Origin: Leminorella richardii
Lineage (GTDB): Bacteria; Pseudomonadota; Gammaproteobacteria; Enterobacterales; Enterobacteriaceae
Direction of reading: 5' to 3'
NCBI RefSeq assembly: GCF_900478135.1
Contig: NZ_LS483470.1
Coordinates: forward strand, 3,433,001-3,497,000
Length of the DNA stretch: 64,000 nucleotides
Shown here: positions 44,704 through 53,279 of the stretch, in pieces
Layout of the letters: the number at the start of each line of letters is the position of its first letter
Numbering within the stretch: position 1 is the stretch's first letter
Program-made: the position numbers and the translations under genes
Notes under the pieces: model-generated
Told to the model about the DNA's origin: nothing
Database searches by the model: none
What the model saw: the letters and a program-made list of their open reading frames with translations, nothing else

Positions 44704-46043
44704 GCAGCCACCTCCGGCTCACTGAGCTGGAGATTCATCAGCCTAATTTGCTTAATCAGCAGGAAAATGACCGGAATAGCCAAAACAATCGCCGATATCG
44801 GCATCGCCAGCCAGATTCCCGCCGTGCCGAGAAACCTCGGCAAAATAAACAGAAAGGGCAGCTGAATAAGTACGTTACATATAGTAATAATCAGCGCCTT
44901 GTGGCCTTCGCCAATGGACTGAAAGAAAGCTTCTGTTATCACAAAGAATCCCTGACAGAACAGCATAAACAGCGATAGCCGAATCGCCACCACAATAGCC
45001 TCAGACAGCGCGCGATCGTCTCCGGCAAAGAAGTCAGAAAAGGTGGTTGGGAACAGCAGCATTGCCAAGGTGTACACCACACCGAAGCCAACGCTGTAGG
45101 TCATCGCCAGCTTTAAAATCTTGCCGGAAGATACCGCATCTCGAGCGCCAAAGAATCGACTGACCAGCGGCTGCATGCCGTGAGCCAGCCCTTCTGACAG
45201 CAGATAGTAAAACGTCAGCAGATAGCCGATAACCGCGTACGCCGCCACTTCAATCACGCTGCCGTACCGCAAGAACATGAAGTTATAGGCCACGATGGTC
45301 AAGCTGAGATAAATGTACATAAACAGGCTTGATGAGCCATTTTTGCAGATTTTCCAGCACAGATCGCCGCGTACTTTAAAATCGCTTATCGCCAGCCTTA
45401 CCGGACTGCGGCGGCTAAACACATAGCACAGCGCCAGTATCATGGCGGTCGATTCGGCGATCAGCGTCGCTAAAGCGACACCCAGCAGCTCTAGGTGCAA
45501 AACGACAATAAACAGGTAATCCAGCGCAATGTTCATCAGCGCCCCGATCACCATAAACATCGTTGCCAGCCGTGGAGCATTCAGGTTTCGCATCAGGTAG
45601 GGCACCGCAATACTGCCGAGCACCAGCGGTGCGCCAAAGGCAATCACCTTAAGGAAGTCATAGCCGTAGCTAAGCACCTGCCCTTCTGCCCCCTGAAGAG
45701 ACAGCATTGCCCTACCGCCGTAGTACAGAACTAGGCTAAGCAGCAGACCGGGAATAATAATCAGCAGAGGCAGTTGACCAATATAGGATGCTGCCAGCGC
45801 CGCCTTGCCCGCGCCGCGAGAAAGGGAAACGTAGCTACCGATGCCAATACCCACCATCAGCCCGACCGCGAGCAAAACGCCCACCATCGGCCATGCAAGA
45901 TTGATCGCCGCTAGGCCATCGCTGCCGATGTAGCGACCAACGAAAATACCGGCAATAATTTGATAAGTGCCGCTCACAAGCATTGCGATCAGCGCAGGAA
46001 CGGCATAACGGGCGAACTGCGCCCCTATGCGTGTGTCAGACAT
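44700..46043 (-). CDS. MATE-family multidrug efflux transporter
   Basis: This 447-aa protein has about 12 transmembrane helices and the internal two-fold pattern of MATE antiporters (ARYAVPALIAMLVSGTYQII near the start; GAGKAALAASYIGQLPL). MATE pumps expel cationic drugs using H+ or Na+ gradients; the substrate is not predictable. AGGTGAA precedes the ATG. It lies 30 bp downstream of a TetR-type gene, which probably represses it. Its stop overlaps the convergent diguanylate cyclase gene by 4 bp. Confidence 0.9.
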   Translation of the reverse strand: MSDTRIGAQFARYAVPALIAMLVSGTYQIIAGIFVGRYIGSDGLAAINLAWPMVGVLLAVGLMVGIGIGSYVSLSRGAGKAALAASYIGQLPLLIIIPGLLLSLVLYYGGRAMLSLQGAEGQVLSYGYDFLKVIAFGAPLVLGSIAVPYLMRNLNAPRLATMFMVIGALMNIALDYLFIVVLHLELLGVALATLIAESTAMILALCYVFSRRSPVRLAISDFKVRGDLCWKICKNGSSSLFMYIYLSLTIVAYNFMFLRYGSVIEVAAYAVIGYLLTFYYLLSEGLAHGMQPLVSRFFGARDAVSSGKILKLAMTYSVGFGVVYTLAMLLFPTTFSDFFAGDDRALSEAIVVAIRLSLFMLFCQGFFVITEAFFQSIGEGHKALIITICNVLIQLPFLFILPRFLGTAGIWLAMPISAIVLAIPVIFLLIKQIRLMNLQLSEPEVAA

Positions 46044-46059
46044 ACTTCACCTACATAAC

Positions 46060-46073
46060 GTCTCATTTGAGAC
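46060..46073. promoter_or_regulatory. Inverted repeat between the TetR and MATE genes
   Basis: GTCTCA and TGAGAC separated by 2 bp, directly after the TetR-gene stop and 17 bp before the MATE start. It shares the inner TCA-TTTGA pattern with the repeat upstream of the TetR gene, so it may be a second operator. Confidence 0.35.
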
Positions 46074-46682
46074 TTAAAACGACGCCGGATCGGCGCCAAA
46101 TTCGTTGATAATGCCGTTTTTCAGCAGGCTCGTTGCCGTGGCGGGCAGCAGGACGTCAGCGCTGATATCAAATATGGCTATCACGCCAAAGCCTACGGAC
46201 ATCAGCCGCCACGCTCTGGCCGACACGTCTTCAGTGCTGAGGTCAGGGTGAAACGCGCCGCTGCGGCACCCTTCTTCAATAACGCGAACCGCCTCTCCGT
46301 GCAGCAAAAGCAGTGACTGGGCGTAAACCTCGCCAAACGTCTTGTTGCGCACCGCTTCTGTCCAGGCGTCATTCCAAAGGCGGGAATCGGGGTCGTCCGC
46401 TGTGCTCCCTGAGTAGTCCAGTAGGGAGAGCAGCTGTGCAGCAGGAGTCATCCCCTGAATGCGCTCACAGGCGCGCCGATGCTCTTCCTGAACGAAATAC
46501 TGGAAGACTTCTCTTCTCAAATCCGCCGTTGAAGAAAAGTGGTGATGAACAATCCCCGTGGCGGCGTTCATTTCAGCGCTGACCTTTCTGGTAGTGATAT
46601 TCATCAGTCCATCTCTTAACGCCACGCGCATCGCCGCGTCAACAATCGCTGCGCGCCGTTCGTCTTTTGCCATATAGGACAT
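46074..46682 (-). CDS. TetR-family transcriptional regulator
   Basis: This 202-aa repressor has an N-terminal helix-turn-helix (about 8-55) with RRAAIVDAAMRVALRDGL and TTRKVSAEMNAATGIVHHHF, then a helical ligand-binding domain. Gene order suggests it controls itself and the MATE pump 30 bp downstream. A palindrome 44-58 bp upstream of its start is a candidate operator. The inducer is unknown. The ATG at 46682 is preferred over the one three codons later because a GAGAG sequence is better spaced. Confidence 0.88.
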   Translation of the reverse strand: MSYMAKDERRAAIVDAAMRVALRDGLMNITTRKVSAEMNAATGIVHHHFSSTADLRREVFQYFVQEEHRRACERIQGMTPAAQLLSLLDYSGSTADDPDSRLWNDAWTEAVRNKTFGEVYAQSLLLLHGEAVRVIEEGCRSGAFHPDLSTEDVSARAWRLMSVGFGVIAIFDISADVLLPATATSLLKNGIINEFGADPASF

Positions 46683-46725
46683 CGCTACACTCTCTCTTTT
46701 CTTCTATTTTTAAATTTTGATCAAT

Positions 46726-46740
46726 TGTTCAATTTGAACA
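46726..46740. promoter_or_regulatory. Candidate TetR operator
   Basis: TGTTCA and TGAACA arms with 3 bp between them, upstream of the TetR-family gene. Size and position fit an autoregulatory TetR operator. Confidence 0.45.
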
Positions 46741-46840
46741 GACGCTCATATTACCCACACGTTGGTCAAAGATCTAATACTTTCTTCACCGATAAAAGTG
46801 AGCAGTCAGGATTTGGTTGAACTTGGCTGGAAGAAAAATG

Positions 46841-46864
46841 AAAAAACCCCGCTTTCGCGGGGTT
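46841..46864 (-). terminator. Rho-independent terminator of gltP
   Basis: On the minus strand, 36 nt after the gltP stop: AACCCCGC with GCGGGGTT around a GAAA tetraloop, followed by six T (two paired). Confidence 0.95.
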
Positions 46865-46899
46865 CAGATTTTTCAATCGAGAGGGCAAAGGATTGTCGA

Positions 46900-48210
46900 T
46901 TAAGCTTCAGCCTCTGAACGCCCCTTTCCAAGCACTTCACGTTCGTACTCGCGGGACTTCTTCACATCGAACTGGCGTTCCCACTTGGCGATAACCAGCA
47001 CGGCCAGCGCGTTGCCGACCACGTTCAGTGCGGTACGAGCCATATCCATAATGCGGTCTACGCCGGCAATAAACATCAGGCCGTCTAGTGGGATGCCCAC
47101 GCTGCCCAAAGTCGCCAGCAGCACCACGAAGGAAACGCCGGGCACGCCAGCGATACCTTTGGAGGTCACCATCAGCGTCAGCACCAGAGTGATTTCCTGC
47201 ATCAGCGACAGCTCGATACCGTACAGCTGTGCAATAAAGATCGCCGCAATGCTCTGATACAGAGTAGATCCGTCAAGGTTAAACGAATAGCCGGTAGGCA
47301 CCACGAAGCCAGTAATGGCCTTCGGGGCACCGTAGGCTTCCATTTTCTCGATAATGCGCGGTAATACCGTTTCAGAACTGGCGGTCGAATAGGCCAGAAT
47401 CAGCTCATCCTTCAGGATGCGGATCAGCGTCCAGATGCGCAGGCCACAAAGCCTCGCAACGAGGCCAAGCACCACCAGCGCAAAGAACACAATCGCAGCA
47501 TACACCAGCAGCACCAGCTTCAGCAGCGGGATCAGCGATGAGAAACCAAAGGTAGCGACGGTCACGGAAATCAGAGCAAACACACCAACGGGCGCATAGT
47601 TCATGATCATGTGCGTCACGCGGAACATAGTCTCAGACATCGATCTGAACACGTTCAGCAGTGGAGCGCGCGTCTCCTTCGGCAAGGAAGACAGGCCCAG
47701 ACCAAACAGCACCGAGAAGAAAATAATCGGCAGCATCTCACCGGACGCCAGCGCCTTAAAAATATTGGTAGGAATGAGCGACATAATGGTGATTACCAGA
47801 CTATGTGCGCCGCTCTGAACCTCTTCGGTGGTGGCCTTATATTGAGAAATGTCTACCGCGCTAAGCTGGGACATATCAATGCCGTGACCGGGTTGAAAAA
47901 CATTAGCCGCCGTCAGGCCAATAATAATGGCGACGGTGGTGATGATTTCGAAATAAATAATGGTTTTCAGCCCGATGCGGCCAAGCTTTTTGGCGTCGCC
48001 AACGCCCGCAATGCCGACCACCAGCGTGGAAACCACGATAGGCACGACAATCATTTTAATCAGGCGGATAAAGATATCGCCCGCAGGCTTAAAGAAGTTG
48101 ATGACCAGCCAATCAACAGATTCTGCACCGTGCATGACGGAGCCAACGATGACTCCAAGGATCAGCGCGATAACAATCTGCCAGGCTAAGCTAATTTTAA
48201 AACCTTTCAT
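46900..48210 (-). CDS. gltP: Proton-coupled glutamate/aspartate symporter GltP
   Basis: This 436-aa inner-membrane transporter takes up glutamate and aspartate. It carries the DAACS family landmarks: serine-rich hairpin STASSETVLPRI (about 276), NLDGSTLYQSIAAIFIAQ (about 311), TSKGIAGVPG and the helix-8 DRIMDMARTALNV. Length and sequence fit E. coli GltP (437 aa). The ATG at 48210 is used: AAGGA lies 10 nt upstream, while the TTG three codons earlier is too close to it. It diverges from acs across an 840-bp region; in E. coli the nrf operon lies between these genes. Confidence 0.95.
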   Translation of the reverse strand: MKGFKISLAWQIVIALILGVIVGSVMHGAESVDWLVINFFKPAGDIFIRLIKMIVVPIVVSTLVVGIAGVGDAKKLGRIGLKTIIYFEIITTVAIIIGLTAANVFQPGHGIDMSQLSAVDISQYKATTEEVQSGAHSLVITIMSLIPTNIFKALASGEMLPIIFFSVLFGLGLSSLPKETRAPLLNVFRSMSETMFRVTHMIMNYAPVGVFALISVTVATFGFSSLIPLLKLVLLVYAAIVFFALVVLGLVARLCGLRIWTLIRILKDELILAYSTASSETVLPRIIEKMEAYGAPKAITGFVVPTGYSFNLDGSTLYQSIAAIFIAQLYGIELSLMQEITLVLTLMVTSKGIAGVPGVSFVVLLATLGSVGIPLDGLMFIAGVDRIMDMARTALNVVGNALAVLVIAKWERQFDVKKSREYEREVLGKGRSEAEA

Positions 48211-49051
48211 ATAACTCAATTTCCTTCACTTTCATTGAACGCCTCCAGATGGGCGCCGCCTGTCAATCAGGCCTTTTTATCTGAGCCTCATGCTCTCCTG
48301 AAATAGGTCTTCCTCTTTTGCAACATTGTGGATAGAAATCTGCGAACAAAAAAATGCAGGCGCTCTTTTTAGCACTTTATGAAGCAAAATTACATTTTTC
48401 TTTACGTAACGGCTGCAATTCAGATGAAAATACTGAGAAACCGGCGTGAATATGGCTATCTGGCCTATAAAAATGGAAGAGGGGTTTTTAGCTAAAAAGT
48501 CGCTAATGATGTTAACGAGGATAAGTAAAACAGTGTGGAAATATGTTAATTAACTCATTAATTTTAAAAATAAATATCTTCTGTATATTGTCATTTTTTC
48601 TATGTACTCATTAAGTGTAAGAGAGGTCACCATATACGCCTGATTTCACAAATTTTATCTTAGATAAAGATTTTTGCTCTAACCGCCGAAAACCGAATAT
48701 AAAAATTGCGTTGTAGTGAAATTTATCAGCGCCTCACATGATGTCTGCCTACTTTACATACGTTAAGCGTTTCTCCACTGCATTCAAGATAAACGCTTTT
48801 TTATTCATTATGTTAGCCGCAGGCTTTTCTCTTTTACCCCCTTTCTTTCTCTGCGTATCGATTCAGCATAAAAGAATGACATTAGGGTGAATATCAGTCC
48901 TTTAGTTTGGATAAATCCTCTTAAAACGCCCGTTTCGTCATTATTCACTGTGAAGAAGCGTGATCTTCCGCGCAAAAAAGAGATCTGAAATGTGCGCAAT
49001 TATTATTCAACAACTAAATTACATAATGTTAACAATTTTGAGGGGTCAATA
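48211..49051. other. Divergent gltP-acs regulatory region
   Basis: About 840 bp with no gene recognised on either strand. It is AT-rich and must hold promoters for both gltP and acs. A CRP-like site is listed separately. No remnant of nrf genes was recognised. Confidence 0.45.
48616..48631 (+). promoter_or_regulatory. Possible CRP site upstream of acs
   Basis: TGTAA-N6-TCACC matches the CRP consensus TGTGA-N6-TCACA at 8 of 10 positions. It is 421 bp before the acs ATG, so it would serve a distal promoter; acs is CRP-activated in E. coli. Confidence 0.3.
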
Positions 49052-51010
49052 ATGAGCGCTGTTCATAAACATCCCATTCCTGCAGCCATTGCGGACAATG
49101 CATTAATAAACAGGCAGCAGTATGAAACGATGTATCGGCAGTCCGTGGAGGATCCCGATACGTTCTGGCGCCAGCAGGGGAAAGCCGTTGACTGGATAAC
49201 GCCCTATCAGAAGGTCAAAAATACCTCCTTTGCGCCGGGAAACGTCTCCATTCGCTGGTTTGAGGACGGCACGCTAAACCTGTCTGCCAACTGCCTAGAT
49301 CGCCATCTCGCCGAGCGCGGCGAACAGACGGCCATACTGTGGGAAAGCGACAGCGGTGAGGAAACTCAGACTATCACCTATCGCCAGCTTCATCAGCGCG
49401 TTTGCCGCTTCGCCAACGTGCTCAAGTCGCTAGGGCTAAAACAGGGCGATGTGGTTGCTATCTATATGCCGATGGTGCCGGAAACCGCCGTCGCCATGCT
49501 GGCCTGTGCCCGACTTGGCCTTATCCACTCGGTTATTTTTGCCGGATTCTCTCCTGAAGCCATCGCCGGGCGCATTATCGACTCCAATGCGCGTCTAGTC
49601 ATTACCGCTGATGAAGGACTGCGCGCCGGGAAAACTATTCCTCTGAAGAAGAACGTGGACGACGCGCTGGCGAATCCCAGCGTTAACAGCGTTGAGCACA
49701 CCATCGTCTTCCAAAGAACTCGCGGCGCCATTGCCTGGCATCCGAACCGCGACCTGTGGTGGCACGAACTGCTCGAACGGGCTGAAGACGACTGCCCACC
49801 GGTTGAACTGTCGGCAGAGGCGCCGCTGTTTATTCTCTACACCTCCGGCTCAACCGGGAAGCCAAAGGGCGTACTGCACACCACCGGCGGCTATCTGGTT
49901 TATGCAACCCTGACGTTCAAGTACGTATTCGACTATCACGACGGCGATATTTACTGGTGTACTGCCGATATGGGCTGGGTCACCGGCCACAGCTATGCCC
50001 TGTACGGCCCGCTGAGCAACGGTGCGGTTACGCTGCTGTTTGAAGGGGTGCTCACATCGCCAGAACCGAACAGAATGGCGAAAATCGTCGATAAATATCA
50101 GGTTAACATTCTCTATACCGCACCAACCGCCATTCGCTCTTTGATGGCTCAGGGCGATCTCGCGATTGAAGGCACCTGTCGCGACTCCCTGCGCATTATG
50201 GGCTCCGTCGGCGAGCCGATTAACCCAGAAGCCTGGGAGTGGTACTACTACACCATTGGCAACGGCAAGTGCCCTATCGTGGACACCTGGTGGCAGACGG
50301 AAACCGGCGGCTTTATGCTCACTCCCCTGCCTGGCGTTACCGAACTAAAAGCAGGTTCCGCCACCAAGCCGTTCTTTGGCGTTAAGCCCGCGCTGGTAGA
50401 CAACGACGGTAAAATTCTGGACGGCGCCTGTGAAGGTAATCTGGTAATAACCGATTCTTGGCCCGGTCAGGCGCGGACGCTGTTTGGCGATCACGACAGG
50501 TTTGAGCAAACCTACTTCTCTTCCTTCAAGAACTTTTACTTCAGCGGCGACGGCGCCAGACGCGACGAAGACGGCGACTACTGGATCACCGGCCGCGTTG
50601 ACGACGTGCTCAACGTCTCCGGCCACCGCCTCGGCACCGCCGAAATTGAATCGGCGCTGGTCTCCCACCCCAAAATTGCCGAAGCGGCAGTGGTCGGCAT
50701 CGCCCACTACATCAAGGGGCAGGCAATCTATGCCTATATCACGCTGAATCACGGTGAACAGCCCAGCGATGAACTTTACGATGAAGTCATCAAGTGGGTA
50801 CGTAAAGAAATTGGCCCAATTGCTACACCCGACATTCTGCACTGGACGCAGACCCTGCCTAAAACGCGTTCAGGGAAGATCATGCGTCGCATACTCAGGA
50901 AAATCGCCGATGGCGACACCAGCAACCTGGGAGATACCTCAACTCTGGCCGATCCCGGCGTTGTAGAAAAGCTGCTGCAGGAGAAAGCGTCAATGAAAGC
51001 GGCTTCATAG
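49052..51010 (+). CDS. acs: Acetyl-CoA synthetase
   Basis: Acs converts acetate, ATP and CoA to acetyl-CoA through acetyl-AMP. The 652-aa product equals E. coli Acs in length. The AMP-binding P-loop-like motif is YTSGSTGKPKG (about 264-274), the adenylation motif DTWWQTETGG lies at about 411, the hinge region ends in GRVDDVLNVSGHR (about 515-527) and the acetylation-controlled lysine is in PKTRSGKIMRR (about 605-615). AGGGG lies 7 nt before the ATG at 49052. It is first in the acs-yjcH-actP acetate uptake and activation operon. Confidence 0.97.
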   Translation: MSAVHKHPIPAAIADNALINRQQYETMYRQSVEDPDTFWRQQGKAVDWITPYQKVKNTSFAPGNVSIRWFEDGTLNLSANCLDRHLAERGEQTAILWESDSGEETQTITYRQLHQRVCRFANVLKSLGLKQGDVVAIYMPMVPETAVAMLACARLGLIHSVIFAGFSPEAIAGRIIDSNARLVITADEGLRAGKTIPLKKNVDDALANPSVNSVEHTIVFQRTRGAIAWHPNRDLWWHELLERAEDDCPPVELSAEAPLFILYTSGSTGKPKGVLHTTGGYLVYATLTFKYVFDYHDGDIYWCTADMGWVTGHSYALYGPLSNGAVTLLFEGVLTSPEPNRMAKIVDKYQVNILYTAPTAIRSLMAQGDLAIEGTCRDSLRIMGSVGEPINPEAWEWYYYTIGNGKCPIVDTWWQTETGGFMLTPLPGVTELKAGSATKPFFGVKPALVDNDGKILDGACEGNLVITDSWPGQARTLFGDHDRFEQTYFSSFKNFYFSGDGARRDEDGDYWITGRVDDVLNVSGHRLGTAEIESALVSHPKIAEAAVVGIAHYIKGQAIYAYITLNHGEQPSDELYDEVIKWVRKEIGPIATPDILHWTQTLPKTRSGKIMRRILRKIADGDTSNLGDTSTLADPGVVEKLLQEKASMKAAS

Positions 51011-51014
51011 TTTG

Positions 51015-51031
51015 CGCCGCCTTGCGCGGCG
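51015..51031 (+). other. Intercistronic hairpin between acs and yjcH
   Basis: CGCCGC and GCGGCG arms with a 5-nt loop just after the acs stop and without a T-run. It probably stabilises the acs part of the transcript or lowers downstream expression. Confidence 0.45.
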
Positions 51032-51153
51032 ACATTCAACCGTTTTGCTCTACATAATTCAGGCTGCGCGAAAACGGCTGAGCCGGAAGGCTTGGTCGGG
51101 CAACGCCCGCGCGGCTTGGCGTATGGCGAGTCTATCTCACAGGAGATGCTCCT

Positions 51154-51465
51154 ATGAACGAACAGATTTATCAACGGATTGAGAGCAACCCGCGTTTTAA
51201 AGAACTGGTGCGTCGGCGCGATAACTTTGCCTGGACGCTGTCGGCCATTACGCTGGCCCTTTACGTTAGCTTTATTCTGCTTATCGCCTTTGAACCACAG
51301 TGGCTAGGCACGCCGCTCTTCGAAGGCTCCAGCATCACACGGGGTATTCCCGTTGGTCTGGGGCTTATCATCGCTTCCTTCATTTTAACCGGCATTTACG
51401 TGTACCGCGCCAACCGGGAATTTGACGAGCTGAATGCTCAAATACTGAATGAGGCTCACCAATGA
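51154..51465 (+). CDS. yjcH: DUF485 membrane protein YjcH
   Basis: This 103-aa protein has two transmembrane helices (about 27-48 and 65-87) and the DUF485 pattern (NPRFKELVRRRDNFAWTLSAI). It is always found between acs and actP in this order and is thought to assist the acetate permease. AGGAG lies before the ATG, 143 bp after acs. It overlaps actP by 4 bp (ATGA). Confidence 0.93.
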   Translation: MNEQIYQRIESNPRFKELVRRRDNFAWTLSAITLALYVSFILLIAFEPQWLGTPLFEGSSITRGIPVGLGLIIASFILTGIYVYRANREFDELNAQILNEAHQ

Positions 51466-53117
51466 AAAACCGCCTGCTCCTTGCGCTGCTCACGCTGCTG
51501 ACCGCGCCGCTGGCGCTGGCCGATGCCGTTACCGGTGAGGTCAAGCGTCAGCCGCTAAACGTCGAAGCCATCGTGATGTTCGTTCTGTTTGTCGGCCTGA
51601 CGCTCTACATTACCTACTGGGCCTCAAAGCGAACCCGTTCACGCGCTGACTACTACACTGCTGGAGGAAAGATCACCGGCCTGCAAAACGGCCTGGCAAT
51701 CGCTGGCGACTTTATGTCTGCCGCCTCGTTTTTAGGCATTTCCGCGCTGGTCTATACCTCCGGCTACGACGGCCTGATTTACTCGATTGGCTTTCTTATC
51801 GGCTGGCCGATTATTCTGTTTTTAATCGCCGAACGGCTGAGAAACCTCGGGCGCTATACATTTGCCGACGTTGCCTCTTATCGACTAAAGCAAAAGGAGA
51901 TCCGCACTCTTTCTGCCTGCGGTTCGCTAGTGGTTGTGGCGCTGTACCTGATAGCGCAAATGGTGGGTGCGGGTAAGCTTATCCAGCTGCTGTTTGGCCT
52001 CAACTACCACGTCGCGGTGATTCTGGTGGGCATTCTGATGGTGCTGTACGTGCTGTTTGGCGGCATGCTGGCTACCACTTGGGTACAAATCATCAAGGCA
52101 GTGCTGCTGCTATCCGGCGCCAGCTTTATGGCTATCATGGTGATGAAGTCGGTCAACTTCAACTTTAACGAGCTGTTCGTACAGGCGATTAAGGTGAGCC
52201 CGAAAGGTGCTGCCATTATGAGCCCCGGCGGGCTAGTGTCGGATCCGATATCGGCACTTTCCCTTGGGCTGGCATTGATGTTTGGTACCGCAGGCCTACC
52301 GCACATCATCATGCGCTTTTTCACCGTGAGCGATGCCAAAGAGGCGCGTAAGAGTGTGTTTTACGCCACGGGCTTTATCGGCTATTTCTATATACTGACC
52401 TTTATCATAGGCTTCGGTGCGATTTTCCTGGTAGGCGGCAACCCAGCCTTTAAGGATGCAGCAGGCGCGCTGATCGGCGGTACCAACATGGCGGCGGTTC
52501 ACTTGGCCAACGCCGTTGGCGGCAGCTTCTTCCTAGGCTTTATTTCGGCGGTTGCCTTTGCCACCATTCTGGCAGTAGTTGCCGGATTAACGCTGGCGGG
52601 AGCGTCTGCGGTCTCCCATGACCTGTACGCTAACGTCATTAAGCAAGGAGCCGCCACAGAGCGCGACGAGCTTAAGGTATCCAAAATCACCACGGTGGTG
52701 CTCGGCTTTGTCGCCATCGGCCTGGGCATTCTGTTTGAGAAGCAGAACATTGCGTTCATGGTAGGGCTTGCCTTCTCCATTGCCGCCAGCTGTAACTTCC
52801 CGATTATCATTCTGTCCATGTACTGGAAAAAGCTAACCACTCGGGGAGCTATGATCGGTGGCTGGCTGGGGCTTTTAAGCGCGGTGACCATGATGATCCT
52901 TGGGCCTACAATTTGGGTGCAAATCCTCGGCCACACCAAGCCTATCTACCCCTATGAGTACCCAGCGCTGTTCTCCATGCTGATTGCCTTTGTCAGCACC
53001 TGGTTCTTCTCCGTCACTGACACCTCGGAAAACGCGGTTCAGGAAAGGCTGCTGTTCGATCCACAGTTTATTCGTTCGCAAACGGGCTATGGCGCATCCG
53101 GAGGGGTTTCTCACTAG
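51462..53117 (+). CDS. actP: Acetate/glycolate:cation symporter ActP
   Basis: ActP imports acetate and glycolate at low concentration with a cation. The 551-aa protein has a cleavable-looking signal (MKNRLLLALLTLLTAPLALADA) and about 13 helices of the sodium:solute symporter family, with GLAIAGDFMSAASFLGISA (about 78-96), GLPHIIMRFFTV and AGLTLAGASAVSHDLYANV. Length and sequence fit E. coli ActP (549 aa). It is last in the acs operon and ends tail-to-tail with rpoC, separated by two terminators. Confidence 0.96.
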   Translation: MKNRLLLALLTLLTAPLALADAVTGEVKRQPLNVEAIVMFVLFVGLTLYITYWASKRTRSRADYYTAGGKITGLQNGLAIAGDFMSAASFLGISALVYTSGYDGLIYSIGFLIGWPIILFLIAERLRNLGRYTFADVASYRLKQKEIRTLSACGSLVVVALYLIAQMVGAGKLIQLLFGLNYHVAVILVGILMVLYVLFGGMLATTWVQIIKAVLLLSGASFMAIMVMKSVNFNFNELFVQAIKVSPKGAAIMSPGGLVSDPISALSLGLALMFGTAGLPHIIMRFFTVSDAKEARKSVFYATGFIGYFYILTFIIGFGAIFLVGGNPAFKDAAGALIGGTNMAAVHLANAVGGSFFLGFISAVAFATILAVVAGLTLAGASAVSHDLYANVIKQGAATERDELKVSKITTVVLGFVAIGLGILFEKQNIAFMVGLAFSIAASCNFPIIILSMYWKKLTTRGAMIGGWLGLLSAVTMMILGPTIWVQILGHTKPIYPYEYPALFSMLIAFVSTWFFSVTDTSENAVQERLLFDPQFIRSQTGYGASGGVSH

Positions 53118-53153
53118 CGTTCTTTTGAGCAAGGCCCTGTAACAAAACAAAAG

Positions 53154-53185
53154 CGCCAGTCTACATATATGAACTGGCGTTTTTT
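53154..53185 (+). terminator. Rho-independent terminator of the acs-yjcH-actP operon
   Basis: CGCCAGT and ACTGGCG arms (7 bp, extended by a wobble) with a 12-nt loop, followed by TTTTTTT on the plus strand, 37 nt after the actP stop. Confidence 0.9.
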
Positions 53186-53210
53186 TCATTAGTACTTAAG
53201 TATTTCAGTT

Positions 53211-53243
53211 AAAAAAAACACCGGTCGATAAATCGACCGGTGT
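53211..53243 (-). terminator. Rho-independent terminator of the rpoBC operon
   Basis: On the minus strand a perfect 12-bp inverted repeat (ACACCGGTCGAT, 2-nt centre) is followed by eight T, 36 nt after the rpoC stop. Confidence 0.95.
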
Positions 53244-53279
53244 TTGTCTTTTAGAACGTTCGCCTAGAGGCTGCGTCGA

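Noticed and set aside
51015..51031. Terminator between acs and yjcH
   Set aside because: No T-run follows and the operon acs-yjcH-actP is conserved; more likely an intercistronic stabiliser.
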